From Streptomyces sp. LUP47B (GTDB taxonomy: Bacteria; Actinomycetota; Actinomycetes; Streptomycetales; Streptomycetaceae), in contig NZ_MJAH01000002.1 of the NCBI RefSeq assembly GCF_001746295.1, positions 197,485 to 261,484 on the forward strand: a stretch of DNA of 64,000 nt. Reading direction: 5' to 3'. Below, in pieces: positions 8,263-16,642 of this stretch. Position numbers and translations under genes: made by a program. Each line of letters opens with the position of its first letter. Positions within the stretch are counted from its first letter, which is position 1. The notes beneath the pieces were generated by a model. It worked only from the letters and a program-made list of their open reading frames with translations, did no database searches and was not told where the DNA came from.

Positions 8263-9360
8263 TCACCCGTTCGCGGACGCCGTTCGGGCGCCGCCCTCAC
8301 GCTCTGCCTGGTTCGCGGCGAGCCGGTGCGGCATCGCAGGGTCACGCCGTGCCGCCGCCGGCGGGGCGGTGGAGTTGCGCACCACGAGTTCGGTGCCCAC
8401 CTCCATGTGCTCCATGAGTAGCCTCTGCCCGTCGATGAGGGACAGCAGCGCGCGGGCCGCCTTCTGGCCCATGTCGTGCAGCGGCTGACGCACGGTGGTC
8501 AGGCCGGGGAAGCTCTGCGCCGCCTGCGGGAGGTCGTCGAAGCCGACGACCGAGAAGTCGGCGGGCACGCTGAGGCCGCGCGCCCGTGCGGCGTCGACGG
8601 CGCCGAGCGCCAGCAGATCGGCGCCGGCGACGATCGCCGTCGGCTGGTGATCGACGATCAGGCGCATGGCGGCGCGGAAGCCGCTGGCATAGGAGAAGTC
8701 GCACGAGTCGACGAGCCGTTCGTCGACGTCCAGCCCGGCGAGCCGCATCGCGTCCTGGAAACCCTGGAAGCGGATGGACGTGCTCTCGAGTTCGTCCAGG
8801 CCGCGGAGGTAGGCGATCCGGGTGTGCCCCAGGTCGATCAGGTGCTGGGTGCCCAGGCGCATGCCGTGGTAGTTGTCGACGCTGAGACGGGGCAGCGGTA
8901 CGTCCATGCGCCGCGGGTCGATGATGACGCAGGGCACGGTCTGCCGGCGCAGCAGCGCGACCGTCTCGTCCTCCAGGACCGGCGCGATCATGAGCATCCC
9001 GTCGACGAGGCCACGTCCCAGGAACTCGATCCGGTCCTTCTCCCGCACCGCGTCGTGGTAGGAGGCGTTGACGAGCAGCTCCTGTTCGGCACTGGCCAGC
9101 TCGTCGGCGACACCGCGGAGGATCTCCAGCCCGTACTGGCTGGTCAGGTCCAGCGCTATCAGTCCGACGAGCCCGCTGCGTCCGCCCTTGAGGTTGCGGG
9201 CCGCGACATTCGGCCGGTATCCGAGCCGGTCGGCCACCTCCAGGACGCGGCGTCGGGTGTCCTCGGAGGCCCCCGGCTTGCCGTTCATGACGTTGGACAC
9301 CGTCATCGCGGAGACGCCGGCCTCCTCGGCCACCTGCGCGATAGTCACCCGCCCTGCCAC
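8263..9360 (-). CDS. LacI-family transcriptional regulator of the sugar island
   Basis: 365 residues. The N-terminal helix-turn-helix reads [20 protein letters not shown], followed by a hinge helix ([10 protein letters not shown]) and a periplasmic-binding-protein-like effector domain ending with [21 protein letters not shown] chose the GTG at 9360 because GAAGGGGG lies just upstream; an in-frame TTG at 9402 would add 14 residues but has no ribosome site. The gene is divergent from the ABC importer genes at 9703-12906, the usual arrangement for a local sugar-responsive repressor. The promoter at 9423-9452 overlaps a small inverted repeat that could be its own operator. The effector is probably the imported oligosaccharide. 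Confidence 0.9.
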   Translation of the reverse strand: MAGRVTIAQVAEEAGVSAMTVSNVMNGKPGASEDTRRRVLEVADRLGYRPNVAARNLKGGRSGLVGLIALDLTSQYGLEILRGVADELASAEQELLVNASYHDAVREKDRIEFLGRGLVDGMLMIAPVLEDETVALLRRQTVPCVIIDPRRMDVPLPRLSVDNYHGMRLGTQHLIDLGHTRIAYLRGLDELESTSIRFQGFQDAMRLAGLDVDERLVDSCDFSYASGFRAAMRLIVDHQPTAIVAGADLLALGAVDAARARGLSVPADFSVVGFDDLPQAAQSFPGLTTVRQPLHDMGQKAARALLSLIDGQRLLMEHMEVGTELVVRNSTAPPAAARRDPAMPHRLAANQAEREGGARTASANG

Positions 9361-9422
9361 CCCTTGCCCCCTTCTGTCCGCCGACCGCTGTCGGACTCCC
9401 AACCCGCTTTCCGAGTCTGGCT

Positions 9423-9452
9423 ACTGTAACGATAAGGCTGGCTGATCGTCAA
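9423..9452 (-). promoter_or_regulatory. Promoter of the lacI-type gene
   Basis: On the minus strand TTGACG and TACAGT are separated by 18 bases, a good SigA-type match, about 60 bases upstream of the GTG start. The spacer contains the inverted repeat ACGAT/ATCGT (9429-9433 and 9445-9449), a possible operator for autoregulation. Confidence 0.6.
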
Positions 9453-9545
9453 CGAAACCCAGCCTGCACGCCAGGCGGACCGGGCGATTTGGACCATCAG
9501 GTCGAGCACGGAAAGTTACGTATAGATGTCACCCAAGTTTTGCGT

Positions 9546-9551
9546 TACAGT
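9546..9551 (+). promoter_or_regulatory. Possible -10 element of the ABC/glycosidase operon
   Basis: TACAGT in the context CGTTACAGT mirrors the CGTTACAGT at the divergent lacI promoter, making an inverted pair about 115 bases apart. No good -35 hexamer precedes it, so either it needs an activator or the shared 9-mer is a regulator half-site. Confidence 0.35.
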
Positions 9552-9702
9552 CCCGGCCATCGGCGAGCACCGTTCGCCGTATTCCGGGTCGACCGGCCCT
9601 TTGCGGACATGTCAGCTGCACCTACACGGAAGCAGGCTGACCGGTCCACATCCTTCTGATCATGACGAGTCGGTTCTTCGCCGACGATGAGTGAGGTGTG
9701 CA

Positions 9703-10971
9703 ATGAAGCGTTCCGGGAGATCTCTCGCGGTCGCCACCACGGTCGCCGCCCTGGCGATGTCGCTGGCCGCGTGCGGGGGTGGGTCGTCCGGTGCCTCCGG
9801 AGACGGCACGGTGACCCTCCATGTTGAGGCGTGGAAGGGCGGCGGCGCGGAGCCGGCGAACGTCGCGGAGATCAACAAGGCGTTCGAGAAGACCCACCCG
9901 AAGATCAAGGTCGACTTCGAGTACATCACGGCCGGCGACACCTACACGCAGAAGCTCCAGACCGAACTGCTGGGCGGCAAAGCCGGCGACGTCATCATGG
10001 CCGACACGGACAAGATGGGGAAGTGGGGTGCCTCCGGCTACCTCGCCGACCTGTCCAAGGAGGCCTGGGCGAGCCGCATAGCCCCGGACGCCAAGCAGTT
10101 CACGCAAGCGGACGGCAAGACGCTCGCCATGCCGATGGAGCTGATCGGCATCGGCCTGTACGCCAACACGGACCTGCTGAAGAAGGCCGGCATCACCGAA
10201 GTGCCCGCCGACTGGCCGACGTTCCTGAACGACCTCGCCAAGGTCAAGAAGGCCGGCATCAACCCCATCGCACTGCCCGACAAGTCCGGCTGGACCGGCG
10301 AGTCCGTCTTCCAGGCGAGCGGCTCGACCCTCGTCTACCAGAAGAACAAGCAGTGGGACGCCGACTTCCTCGGCGGCAAGACCGGCTTCGACCCGGACTG
10401 GAAGGCACCCCTGCAGCAGTTGAAGACCCTTGAGGACAAGGGGTACGTCAACTGGAAGAACGAACTCGGCGTCGACGACTGGTCCCAGGGCCCGCAGGAC
10501 TTCAGCGCCGGCAAGAGCGCCTTCTGGTACCAAGGCGCGTGGCAGGTCTCCAACGTCAAGAAGGCCGGCTTCCCGGTCTCCTTCGCACCGTGGCCGGGCG
10601 GCGCCGAAGGCACCAAGCCCAACGGCATGGTCTTCTCCGGCACGATGTGGGCGGTCAACTCCCAGTCCCAGCAGGCCGACGCGGCACGCGAGTACGTGAA
10701 GTTCTGGTCGCAGAGCGAGAACCTGGCCAAGTATCTCGAGGCCGAGCACGCGGAGTCGCCGTTCACCGGTGGCACGACCCCGGAGAGCACCGAGACGACG
10801 GCCTTCACCACGGCCTTCACGGAAGGCCGTTACCGGATCATGCCGTCCAACACCTGGTACGGCAGCGCGGCCGAGACCGCGACCGGCTCCAAGATCCAGG
10901 CGTACCTGCTGGGCAAGGCGTCCGCCGCTCAGACCCTGAAGGACATTCAGGCCGCGGCGTCCGCCAAGTAA
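9703..10971 (+). CDS. ABC sugar importer, extracellular binding lipoprotein
   Basis: A 422-residue family-1 solute-binding protein. A basic N-terminus and hydrophobic stretch end in the lipobox LAAC (about residue 24), then a Gly/Ser linker, so it is a lipoprotein held outside the membrane. The mature part has the MalE/MsmE-like pattern (INKAFEKTHPKIKVDFEYI, then a C-terminal YLLGKASAAQTLKDIQAAAS). The ATG at 9703 is preferred over a GTG four codons upstream because GAGG lies seven bases before it. It is the first gene of an operon running through two permeases and a GH43 enzyme. The ligand is probably a plant-wall oligosaccharide, judged only from the neighbours. Confidence 0.92.
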   Translation: MKRSGRSLAVATTVAALAMSLAACGGGSSGASGDGTVTLHVEAWKGGGAEPANVAEINKAFEKTHPKIKVDFEYITAGDTYTQKLQTELLGGKAGDVIMADTDKMGKWGASGYLADLSKEAWASRIAPDAKQFTQADGKTLAMPMELIGIGLYANTDLLKKAGITEVPADWPTFLNDLAKVKKAGINPIALPDKSGWTGESVFQASGSTLVYQKNKQWDADFLGGKTGFDPDWKAPLQQLKTLEDKGYVNWKNELGVDDWSQGPQDFSAGKSAFWYQGAWQVSNVKKAGFPVSFAPWPGGAEGTKPNGMVFSGTMWAVNSQSQQADAAREYVKFWSQSENLAKYLEAEHAESPFTGGTTPESTETTAFTTAFTEGRYRIMPSNTWYGSAAETATGSKIQAYLLGKASAAQTLKDIQAAASAK

Positions 10972-11057
10972 CACATCCCGAAGCCGGCCGTGGTGAGGGG
11001 CGGTAGGCGGCTCCTGACGCCCCCGCCACGGCCCACCCGGGCAAGAGGAGGACCCCC

Positions 11058-11930
11058 GTGTTTCACCGCCGGCGCGCCACCATGGCCGCCTTCCTGCTCC
11101 CGGCGATCACCGTGTACGGCGTGTTCATGCTGTACCCGCTGGTCCGCGGGATCTATCTGAGCATGACCGACAGCCTCGGCGGCCCGATCGCGCAATTCGT
11201 CGGCACCCAGCAGTACCGCGCCATGGCCGACGACCCGACCGTCCTCGCGGCCCTGTGGCACACCGTGCTGTACGCCGCGGTGGTCGTGGTCGTGCAGAAC
11301 GGCCTCGGGCTGCTCTTCGCGAGCATGTTGTTCCGCCGTCCCAGGGTCCGCAAGGTGCTCAACGTCGTGCTGCTCACGCCGACGCTGATCTCGCCGGTGA
11401 TGGCCGCCTTCATCTGGTCGTACCTGCTCGCCCCGAGCGGCGGCATCAACGCGCTCCTCGACCTGGTGGGCCTGCACGGCCTCACCCATGTGTGGCTCGG
11501 CGACACCTCCACCGCGCTGTACGCGGTGGCCGCCGTCAACGTCTGGATGTTCACCGGTTACTCCTGCGCGATCTTCCTCGCCAGCTATATGAGCATGCCG
11601 GCCGAACTGCTGGAGGCGGCTTCACTCGACGGAGCGAGCGGCTGGCAGCGCTTTCACAGTGTGGAGTGGCCACTGCTCGCCCCGGCGCTCACCGTCAATG
11701 TGACCCTCAGCCTCATCGGCTCGCTGAAGGTCTTCGAGTTCCCGCTCGTGCTGACCAACGGCGGCCCGGCCGGCGCCACGGACACGCTGACCCTGCTCGT
11801 GTACCGCAACGTCTTCGGCGGCGGGAAGTTCGCCTACGGCGTCGCGCTGTCAGTCGTGCTCCTCGTGACCGTGGTCGTCCTCTCCAGCGCCACCTCCTCC
11901 CTGCTCCGCCTCCGCGAGCGACGTATCTGA
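11058..11930 (+). CDS. ABC sugar importer permease (MalF/MsmF type)
   Basis: 290 residues with six predicted helices. The conserved cytoplasmic EAA loop reads ELLEAASLDGASGWQRFHSV, followed by the final helices; this loop contacts the ATPase. The GTG start is preceded by GAGGAGG six bases upstream. It sits between the binding protein and the second permease. No ATPase gene is present in the cluster, as is common in Streptomyces, where one shared ATPase (MsiK) serves many sugar importers. It acts in the cytoplasmic membrane. Confidence 0.92.
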   Translation: MFHRRRATMAAFLLPAITVYGVFMLYPLVRGIYLSMTDSLGGPIAQFVGTQQYRAMADDPTVLAALWHTVLYAAVVVVVQNGLGLLFASMLFRRPRVRKVLNVVLLTPTLISPVMAAFIWSYLLAPSGGINALLDLVGLHGLTHVWLGDTSTALYAVAAVNVWMFTGYSCAIFLASYMSMPAELLEAASLDGASGWQRFHSVEWPLLAPALTVNVTLSLIGSLKVFEFPLVLTNGGPAGATDTLTLLVYRNVFGGGKFAYGVALSVVLLVTVVVLSSATSSLLRLRERRI

Positions 11931-11964
11931 CGGGGTCGCCCCCAGGAACTGACGGATCGCCACC

Positions 11965-12906
11965 ATGACTTCCAACATCTCCGCGCCCCCGACCGGACCC
12001 CGGCCCCCCGCGCACGCCCGCAGGAGCTCGGACCGGCCCTCACCTCGCCCCCGTAGGACACCGTCGGGAACGCCGCGCATCACGCTGCGCCGCCTGGCCC
12101 GCGGCCTCGGAACCGTCCTGCTGTGCCTGGGCACCGTCCTGTTCGTCCTGCCGTTCCTCTTCACGGTCGTCACCTCGCTGCGCACCGCAGCGGACGTGGC
12201 CCGCTCCCCGCTCGGCATCCCGCACTCGCTGACCCTGAAGAACTTCACGAATGCCTTCAGCCAGATCCACTACGGCTCCAGCACCCTCAACACCCTGCTC
12301 ATCACCGGACTGTCATGCGTGGCCGTCACCGTGATCGGCTCGCTCGCCGCCTATCCGCTGGCCCGGATCACCCAGCACTGGTCCACCACCGTGTACCGGC
12401 TGTTCATCCTCGGTACGTCCGTTCCGGTGTTCGTCGTCGTAGCGCCGCTGTACCTGCTGATGCGCGACCTCAACCTGCTGGACACCTACGCGGGCGTGGT
12501 GTTCATCTACACGGCCCTGAACCTCCCGGTCGCGGTGTTCTTCTACACCAGCTTCATCCGCTCGATCCCCGGCGACCTGGAGGAGGCGGCCGCGCTCGAC
12601 GGCTGCGGCGCCCTGCGCACGTTCTTCACGATCATCCTGCCGCTGCTCCGGCCGGTCACCAGCACCCTGCTGACGTTCATCTCCCTGCAGATCTGGAACG
12701 ACCTGCTCGTCCCGCTGGTGTTCCTGCAGGACCCCGGCAAGCGGACGGTCATGGTGAACGCCTACTCCTTCATCGACCCGCACACCGTGCAGCCGACCAC
12801 CCTGTTCCCGGCCGCCCTGCTCGGAGTGCTGCCGCTGCTGTTCATCTTCGTCTTCTTGCAGCGCCAGGTGGTCGCCGGCATGTCCGCCGGCGCGGTCAAG
12901 TCGTGA
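11965..12906 (+). CDS. ABC sugar importer permease (MalG/MsmG type)
   Basis: 313 residues. A long Pro/Arg-rich cytoplasmic N-terminus of about 40 residues precedes six helices. The EAA loop reads DLEEAAALDGCGALRTFFTI and the C-terminus is the usual QRQVVAGMSAGAVKS. It follows the first permease by 34 bases. With that permease it should form the membrane channel for the binding lipoprotein. The disordered N-terminal extension is longer than in most family members but is seen in actinomycetes. Confidence 0.92.
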   Translation: MTSNISAPPTGPRPPAHARRSSDRPSPRPRRTPSGTPRITLRRLARGLGTVLLCLGTVLFVLPFLFTVVTSLRTAADVARSPLGIPHSLTLKNFTNAFSQIHYGSSTLNTLLITGLSCVAVTVIGSLAAYPLARITQHWSTTVYRLFILGTSVPVFVVVAPLYLLMRDLNLLDTYAGVVFIYTALNLPVAVFFYTSFIRSIPGDLEEAAALDGCGALRTFFTIILPLLRPVTSTLLTFISLQIWNDLLVPLVFLQDPGKRTVMVNAYSFIDPHTVQPTTLFPAALLGVLPLLFIFVFLQRQVVAGMSAGAVKS

Positions 12907-12946
12907 ACCACCTTCGCTCCGACGTTCCGGAAGGACCCTCCCACCG

Positions 12947-13804
12947 ATGTACGTGGTCTCCTACTTCACCAGCGCCGACGAGGCCCTGCACCTGGCCTAC
13001 AGCCACGACGGCGAGGAGTTCAGGACGGTGAACGGCGGCCGGCCCGTTCTGCGGGGCACGGTAGGCACCGGCCGGCTGCGGGACCCGTTCATCGGGGTGG
13101 GCCCCGACGGCCTGTTTCATCTGCTGGCCACCGACGGCTGGACGAGCCCTTCCATCGTCCACGCCACCTCGACGGACCTCCGCACCTGGTCGGAGCAGCG
13201 ACTCATCCCGGTCATGGCCGGTGTGCAGGGGGCTCACAACGCCTGGGCTCCGGAGTTCTTCCGGGACCGCGCGACGGGGCTGTACCACCTCATCTGGTCG
13301 TCGGTCGTCGAGGCGGGCAGCACGGCCGAGGGCCGCAACTTCGAGTACGTCAGCCAGGACCACCGCATCTGGCACTGCACCACCGAGGACTTCAGGACGT
13401 TCTCGGACCCGGCGGTCTTCTTCGACCCGGGTCACTCGGTCATCGACGCCACCGTGCAAGAGCTGGCCGAGGGCGGATTCCTCATGGCCTTCAAGGACGA
13501 ACGCGGCACCAACGACCCCGCCACCGCCCACAAGGACATCAATGTGACCACGTTCGACACCCCCGGCGGTCCGTACTCCGCCCCGACGGGGCCGGTCACC
13601 CCCTCACTCGTGGAAGGACCGTGTCTCTTCCGCCGCGGAGACGAGTGGGTCATGATCTTCGACCATTTCCTGGAGGGGAGGTACGGGGCGGTCCGCAGCA
13701 AGGACGGCGTGGACTGGGAGCCCGTCCCCTTCGCGCCACCGCCTGGCATGCGCCACGCCTCCGTCCTCGCCACATCCCTCCCGACATCACTGTCAGCGAC
13801 CTGA
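12947..13804 (+). CDS. GH43-like glycosidase (five-bladed beta-propeller)
   Basis: 285 residues with the repeated propeller pattern of clan GH-F. RLRDPFIGVGPDG carries the RDP motif near residue 45, SIVHATSTDLRTWSEQRLIP and HNAWAPEFFRD mark later blades, and a late Glu in SLVEGPCLFRRGDEW is the probable acid. There is no signal peptide, so it is cytoplasmic. Enzymes of this type release arabinofuranose or xylose side chains from imported oligosaccharides; the exact sugar is not readable. It follows the permease by 40 bases and a hairpin comes after it, so it is the last gene of the importer operon. Several look-alikes are annotated only as glycosyl hydrolase family protein. Confidence 0.75.
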   Translation: MYVVSYFTSADEALHLAYSHDGEEFRTVNGGRPVLRGTVGTGRLRDPFIGVGPDGLFHLLATDGWTSPSIVHATSTDLRTWSEQRLIPVMAGVQGAHNAWAPEFFRDRATGLYHLIWSSVVEAGSTAEGRNFEYVSQDHRIWHCTTEDFRTFSDPAVFFDPGHSVIDATVQELAEGGFLMAFKDERGTNDPATAHKDINVTTFDTPGGPYSAPTGPVTPSLVEGPCLFRRGDEWVMIFDHFLEGRYGAVRSKDGVDWEPVPFAPPPGMRHASVLATSLPTSLSAT

Positions 13805-13820
13805 GCGTCGCCACGGATTG

Positions 13821-13847
13821 CGGGCGGGCCGCTTCGGCGCCCGCCCG
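13821..13847 (+). terminator. GC-rich hairpin ending the importer operon
   Basis: A perfect 9-bp stem CGGGCGGGC/GCCCGCCCG with a 9-base loop, 17 bases after the GH43 stop. There is no T-run, which is common for actinomycete terminators; it could also slow transcription rather than end it. Confidence 0.6.
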
Positions 13848-13913
13848 GCGTAGGAAGATCCGCGTCGCAGCCCGCGGCGCGGAGGACACCGGCACCCAGC
13901 AAGGAGCGTCGCA

Positions 13914-16388
13914 ATGAAGCGTCGCAGAGCAAACCGCCCGATACGCCGGGCATCCCGCGTCCTCACCCTGCTCGCCACCCTGGCGGGCGTCCTCGTGCTG
14001 CCCGCCCAGGCCGCCATGGCCGCAGGCACCACGTACTACGTGGACTGCTCGGCCGCCTCCAACGGCAACGGCGCCCAGGCCAGCCCCTGGAACTCCGTCA
14101 CCAGCGTCAACAACACCACCTTCGGCGCGGGCGACAGCATCCTCTTCGCCGCCGGCACCACCTGCACCGGCCAGCTCACCCCCCAGGGCTCGGGCACCTC
14201 CGGCAGCCCCGTCACCATGGGCTCCTACGGCACCGGCGCCAAGCCGGTCATCAACGCGAACGGCGCCACCGGCCCCGTCATCCACCTCCTCAACCAGCAG
14301 TACTGGGAGATCGGCGGCCTCGAACTCACCAACCCCGCGGCCTCCCCCGACTACCGCTCCGGCGTCCTCGCCGAGAACAGCTCCGGCGGGATCCTGCACT
14401 ACATCCGGGTGCACGACATGTACATCCACAGCATCAGCGGCTGGCCGGGCGGGTGGTACTCCACCAACGCCGGCGTGGGCGTCCAGACCGACCACACCAC
14501 TCCCGTCTCCACCTTCGACGACGTCGTCGTCGAGAACAACACCTTCGACCACGTCGACCGCATCGCCGTCGCCGTCACCCCGGACGGGAACGGCCAGGGC
14601 ACCGGCCTGACCACGGGCACGGTCATCCGCGGCAACACGATGACCTACGACGGCGCCGACGACGTCCTCGTGGTCAAGGGCAGTGGCGCCCTCATCGAGA
14701 ACAACAAGGCCGGCCACGGCGGGCTGAAGAGCACCTGCCCGCCCTCGGGCCAGATCTGCAACCGAGCGTCCGCGGGCATCTGGGTGGCAGGCAGTCAGGA
14801 CAGCGTGATCCAGGGCAACGAGGTGTACTGCCACGCCAACTTCCAGGACGGCCAGGCGTACGACGTCGACTGGGGCAACCACAACACCACGATCCAGTAC
14901 AACTACAGCCACCAGAACCTCGGTGGCTTCCTGCTGGTGATGCCGGCCTCCTCCTCCAGCCCCACCGAGCCCACCGCGAGCGTGCCCAGCGACGGCACGG
15001 TGGTGCGCTACAACGTCAGCGAGAACGACGGCTCCAACTCGGGATGCCCGGAGTCCGGCACCTCCAACCACACCGACTCCCTCATCGACATGCCCGGCAA
15101 CATCCCGAACAGGAGCGGCAGCAGCGGCATGGCCCCGCTGTTCTACAACAACACGTTCTACGTCAGGGACGGCCTGGGCACGTGGATCACGGGTGGCCGC
15201 GGCAGGACCAGCGTCTCCGGGATCTGGTCCTTCGAGAACAACGCGGTCTTCAACTACGGCTCGGGCGGCTACCTCGCCACCGGCGCAGGCTCCGTCTACT
15301 CGAACAACCTCTTCTACGGCCGGCACCCCTCCTCCGAGCCCGCGGACGCCGCGAAGGTCGTCACCGACCCCGAGTTCCGCAACCCGGGCAACGCGAACAC
15401 CAACTCCTCGTACGCGGGAATGGACGCCTACCAGGTCCACCCCTCTTCCCCCGTGGTCCGGGCAGGGGCGGTCATCAGCAACAACGGCGGCCAGGACGCC
15501 TTCGGCAACCCGGTCTCCGCCACGGCCGCGCCCAACATCGGCGCCTACAACGGCACCGGCGGCAACCTCGTGGCCAACGCCGGCTTCGAATCCGGCTCGC
15601 TCAGCCCGTGGACCCTCAGCGGCAGCGGATCCTCCGTGGTTACCTCCAACGCCCGCACCGGCACTCACTCCCTGCAGACCGGAGCCTCCGGCAACGGCGC
15701 CAACCAGAACCTGACCGGGCTGACCCCCAACACCACCTACCTGCTCACCGGCTGGGCCAAGGTGGCGAACGCCGGGGAGACCCTCGCCATAGGCGTCAAG
15801 AACTACGGCGGCACCGAGACCTTCACCAACGTCGCCACAACCTCGTACTCCGAGGCCGCCGTTCTGTTCACCACCGGCTCCACCAACACCACGGCCACGC
15901 TGTACTGCTGGAAGAACACCGGCGGCACCGCTGCAGGGAACTGCGACGACATCGCGGTGGAACGCGTGTCCACCCCTGCAAACCTCCTGACGAACGCCGG
16001 CTTCGAATCCGGCTCGCTCAGCCCGTGGACCCTCAGCGGCAGCGGATCCTCCGTGGTCACCTCCAACGCCCGCACCGGCACTCACTCCCTGCAGACCGGA
16101 GCCTCCAGCAGCGGCGTGGACCAGGCCACCGGCGGTCTGTCGTCCAGCGCCACCTACCTGCTGGCCGGCTGGGCCAAGGCCGCAGGCGGCAGCGAGCAGG
16201 TCGCCGTCGGCGTGAAGAACTTCGGCGGCACCGAAAGCTTCTCGAAGACCACCGGTACCGCCTACGCCCAGCAGCCGATCTTCCTCACCACGGGAAGCGG
16301 CAACACCTCCGCCACCGTCTACTGCTACAAGAACTCCGGCACCTCCGCCGGATACTGCGACGACTACACGCTGATCAAGCTCTCCTGA
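13914..16388 (+). CDS. Secreted right-handed beta-helix protein with twin C-terminal carbohydrate-binding modules
   Basis: 824 residues. A Tat/Sec-like signal (basic MKRRRANRPIRR, then a hydrophobic stretch to AAMAA) is followed by the opening TTYYVDCSAASNGNGAQASP seen in secreted beta-helix polysaccharide lyases and glycosidases. Residues from about 60 to 545 hold many short Asn-rich coils such as VIENNTF-like and VIRGNTM steps. Two tandem modules of about 138 residues follow, each opening NAGFESGSLSPWTLSGSGSS, a CBM4/9/22-like jelly-roll start. The modules share 114 bp that are identical but for one base. The substrate is not readable: pectin or another plant polymer are possibilities. GGAG precedes the ATG by eight bases. 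It is likely the extracellular depolymerase feeding the importer. Confidence 0.82.
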   Translation: MKRRRANRPIRRASRVLTLLATLAGVLVLPAQAAMAAGTTYYVDCSAASNGNGAQASPWNSVTSVNNTTFGAGDSILFAAGTTCTGQLTPQGSGTSGSPVTMGSYGTGAKPVINANGATGPVIHLLNQQYWEIGGLELTNPAASPDYRSGVLAENSSGGILHYIRVHDMYIHSISGWPGGWYSTNAGVGVQTDHTTPVSTFDDVVVENNTFDHVDRIAVAVTPDGNGQGTGLTTGTVIRGNTMTYDGADDVLVVKGSGALIENNKAGHGGLKSTCPPSGQICNRASAGIWVAGSQDSVIQGNEVYCHANFQDGQAYDVDWGNHNTTIQYNYSHQNLGGFLLVMPASSSSPTEPTASVPSDGTVVRYNVSENDGSNSGCPESGTSNHTDSLIDMPGNIPNRSGSSGMAPLFYNNTFYVRDGLGTWITGGRGRTSVSGIWSFENNAVFNYGSGGYLATGAGSVYSNNLFYGRHPSSEPADAAKVVTDPEFRNPGNANTNSSYAGMDAYQVHPSSPVVRAGAVISNNGGQDAFGNPVSATAAPNIGAYNGTGGNLVANAGFESGSLSPWTLSGSGSSVVTSNARTGTHSLQTGASGNGANQNLTGLTPNTTYLLTGWAKVANAGETLAIGVKNYGGTETFTNVATTSYSEAAVLFTTGSTNTTATLYCWKNTGGTAAGNCDDIAVERVSTPANLLTNAGFESGSLSPWTLSGSGSSVVTSNARTGTHSLQTGASSSGVDQATGGLSSSATYLLAGWAKAAGGSEQVAVGVKNFGGTESFSKTTGTAYAQQPIFLTTGSGNTSATVYCYKNSGTSAGYCDDYTLIKLS
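15576..15689 (+). repeat. Internal DNA repeat, unit 1 (carbohydrate-binding module)
   Basis: 114 bp that recur at 15993-16106 with one synonymous change (GTT/GTC). It encodes the start of the first C-terminal module of the beta-helix protein. Confidence 0.95.
15993..16106 (+). repeat. Internal DNA repeat, unit 2 (carbohydrate-binding module)
   Basis: Second copy of the 114-bp unit at 15576-15689, 417 bp downstream and in frame (139 codons). The near-identity at DNA level is confined to the module's first third; the rest has diverged, which points to recent gene conversion. Confidence 0.95.
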
Positions 16389-16417
16389 CCGTCACCGGCT
16401 CACCAGGAAAAACCCCT

Positions 16418-16453
16418 CCCTCGGGCGGGCCGGCTCGCCCGGCCCGCCCGAGG
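16418..16453 (+). terminator. Strong GC hairpin after the beta-helix gene
   Basis: A 13-bp perfect stem starting CCTCGGGCGGGCC with a loop of about ten bases, 30 bases past the stop and without a T-run. It separates the beta-helix gene from the fucosidase, which therefore probably has its own promoter. Confidence 0.75.
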
Positions 16454-16619
16454 GCTCCTCGGCCACAGGGCCTGCCAGGCGCAGTCGAGGACTGCCTGCT
16501 CAAGGGGAAGCACCGAGAGGTTCACACACACCGCAATACCTCCAACCTGTCGATGTCCCAGGTCGCCGCATCCGGCGCCTCCTCGCCCCCAGCGTTTCAC
16601 GGTTCCTCGCCTAACAAAT

Positions 16620-16631
16620 CCGATGTATCGG
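16620..16631. promoter_or_regulatory. Palindrome CCGATGTATCGG before the fucosidase start
   Basis: A perfect 12-bp palindrome ends 11 bases upstream of the ATG and overlaps the ribosome site GGAG. A bound repressor here would block initiation or early transcription. The binding protein is unknown. Confidence 0.35.
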
Positions 16632-16642
16632 GAGTTTCAAGC

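Noticed and set aside
13650..16085. An 811-codon Gly/Val-rich frame antisense to the beta-helix gene
   Set aside because: It mirrors the Asn/Thr/Ser-rich coils of the real gene, including its repeats; no start site or domain supports it.
14453..16640. Long Arg/Gln/His-rich open frame overlapping the beta-helix gene and running into the fucosidase frame
   Set aside because: Only the last 441 codons match a family (GH29); the part before 16643 is a shadow of the beta-helix gene.
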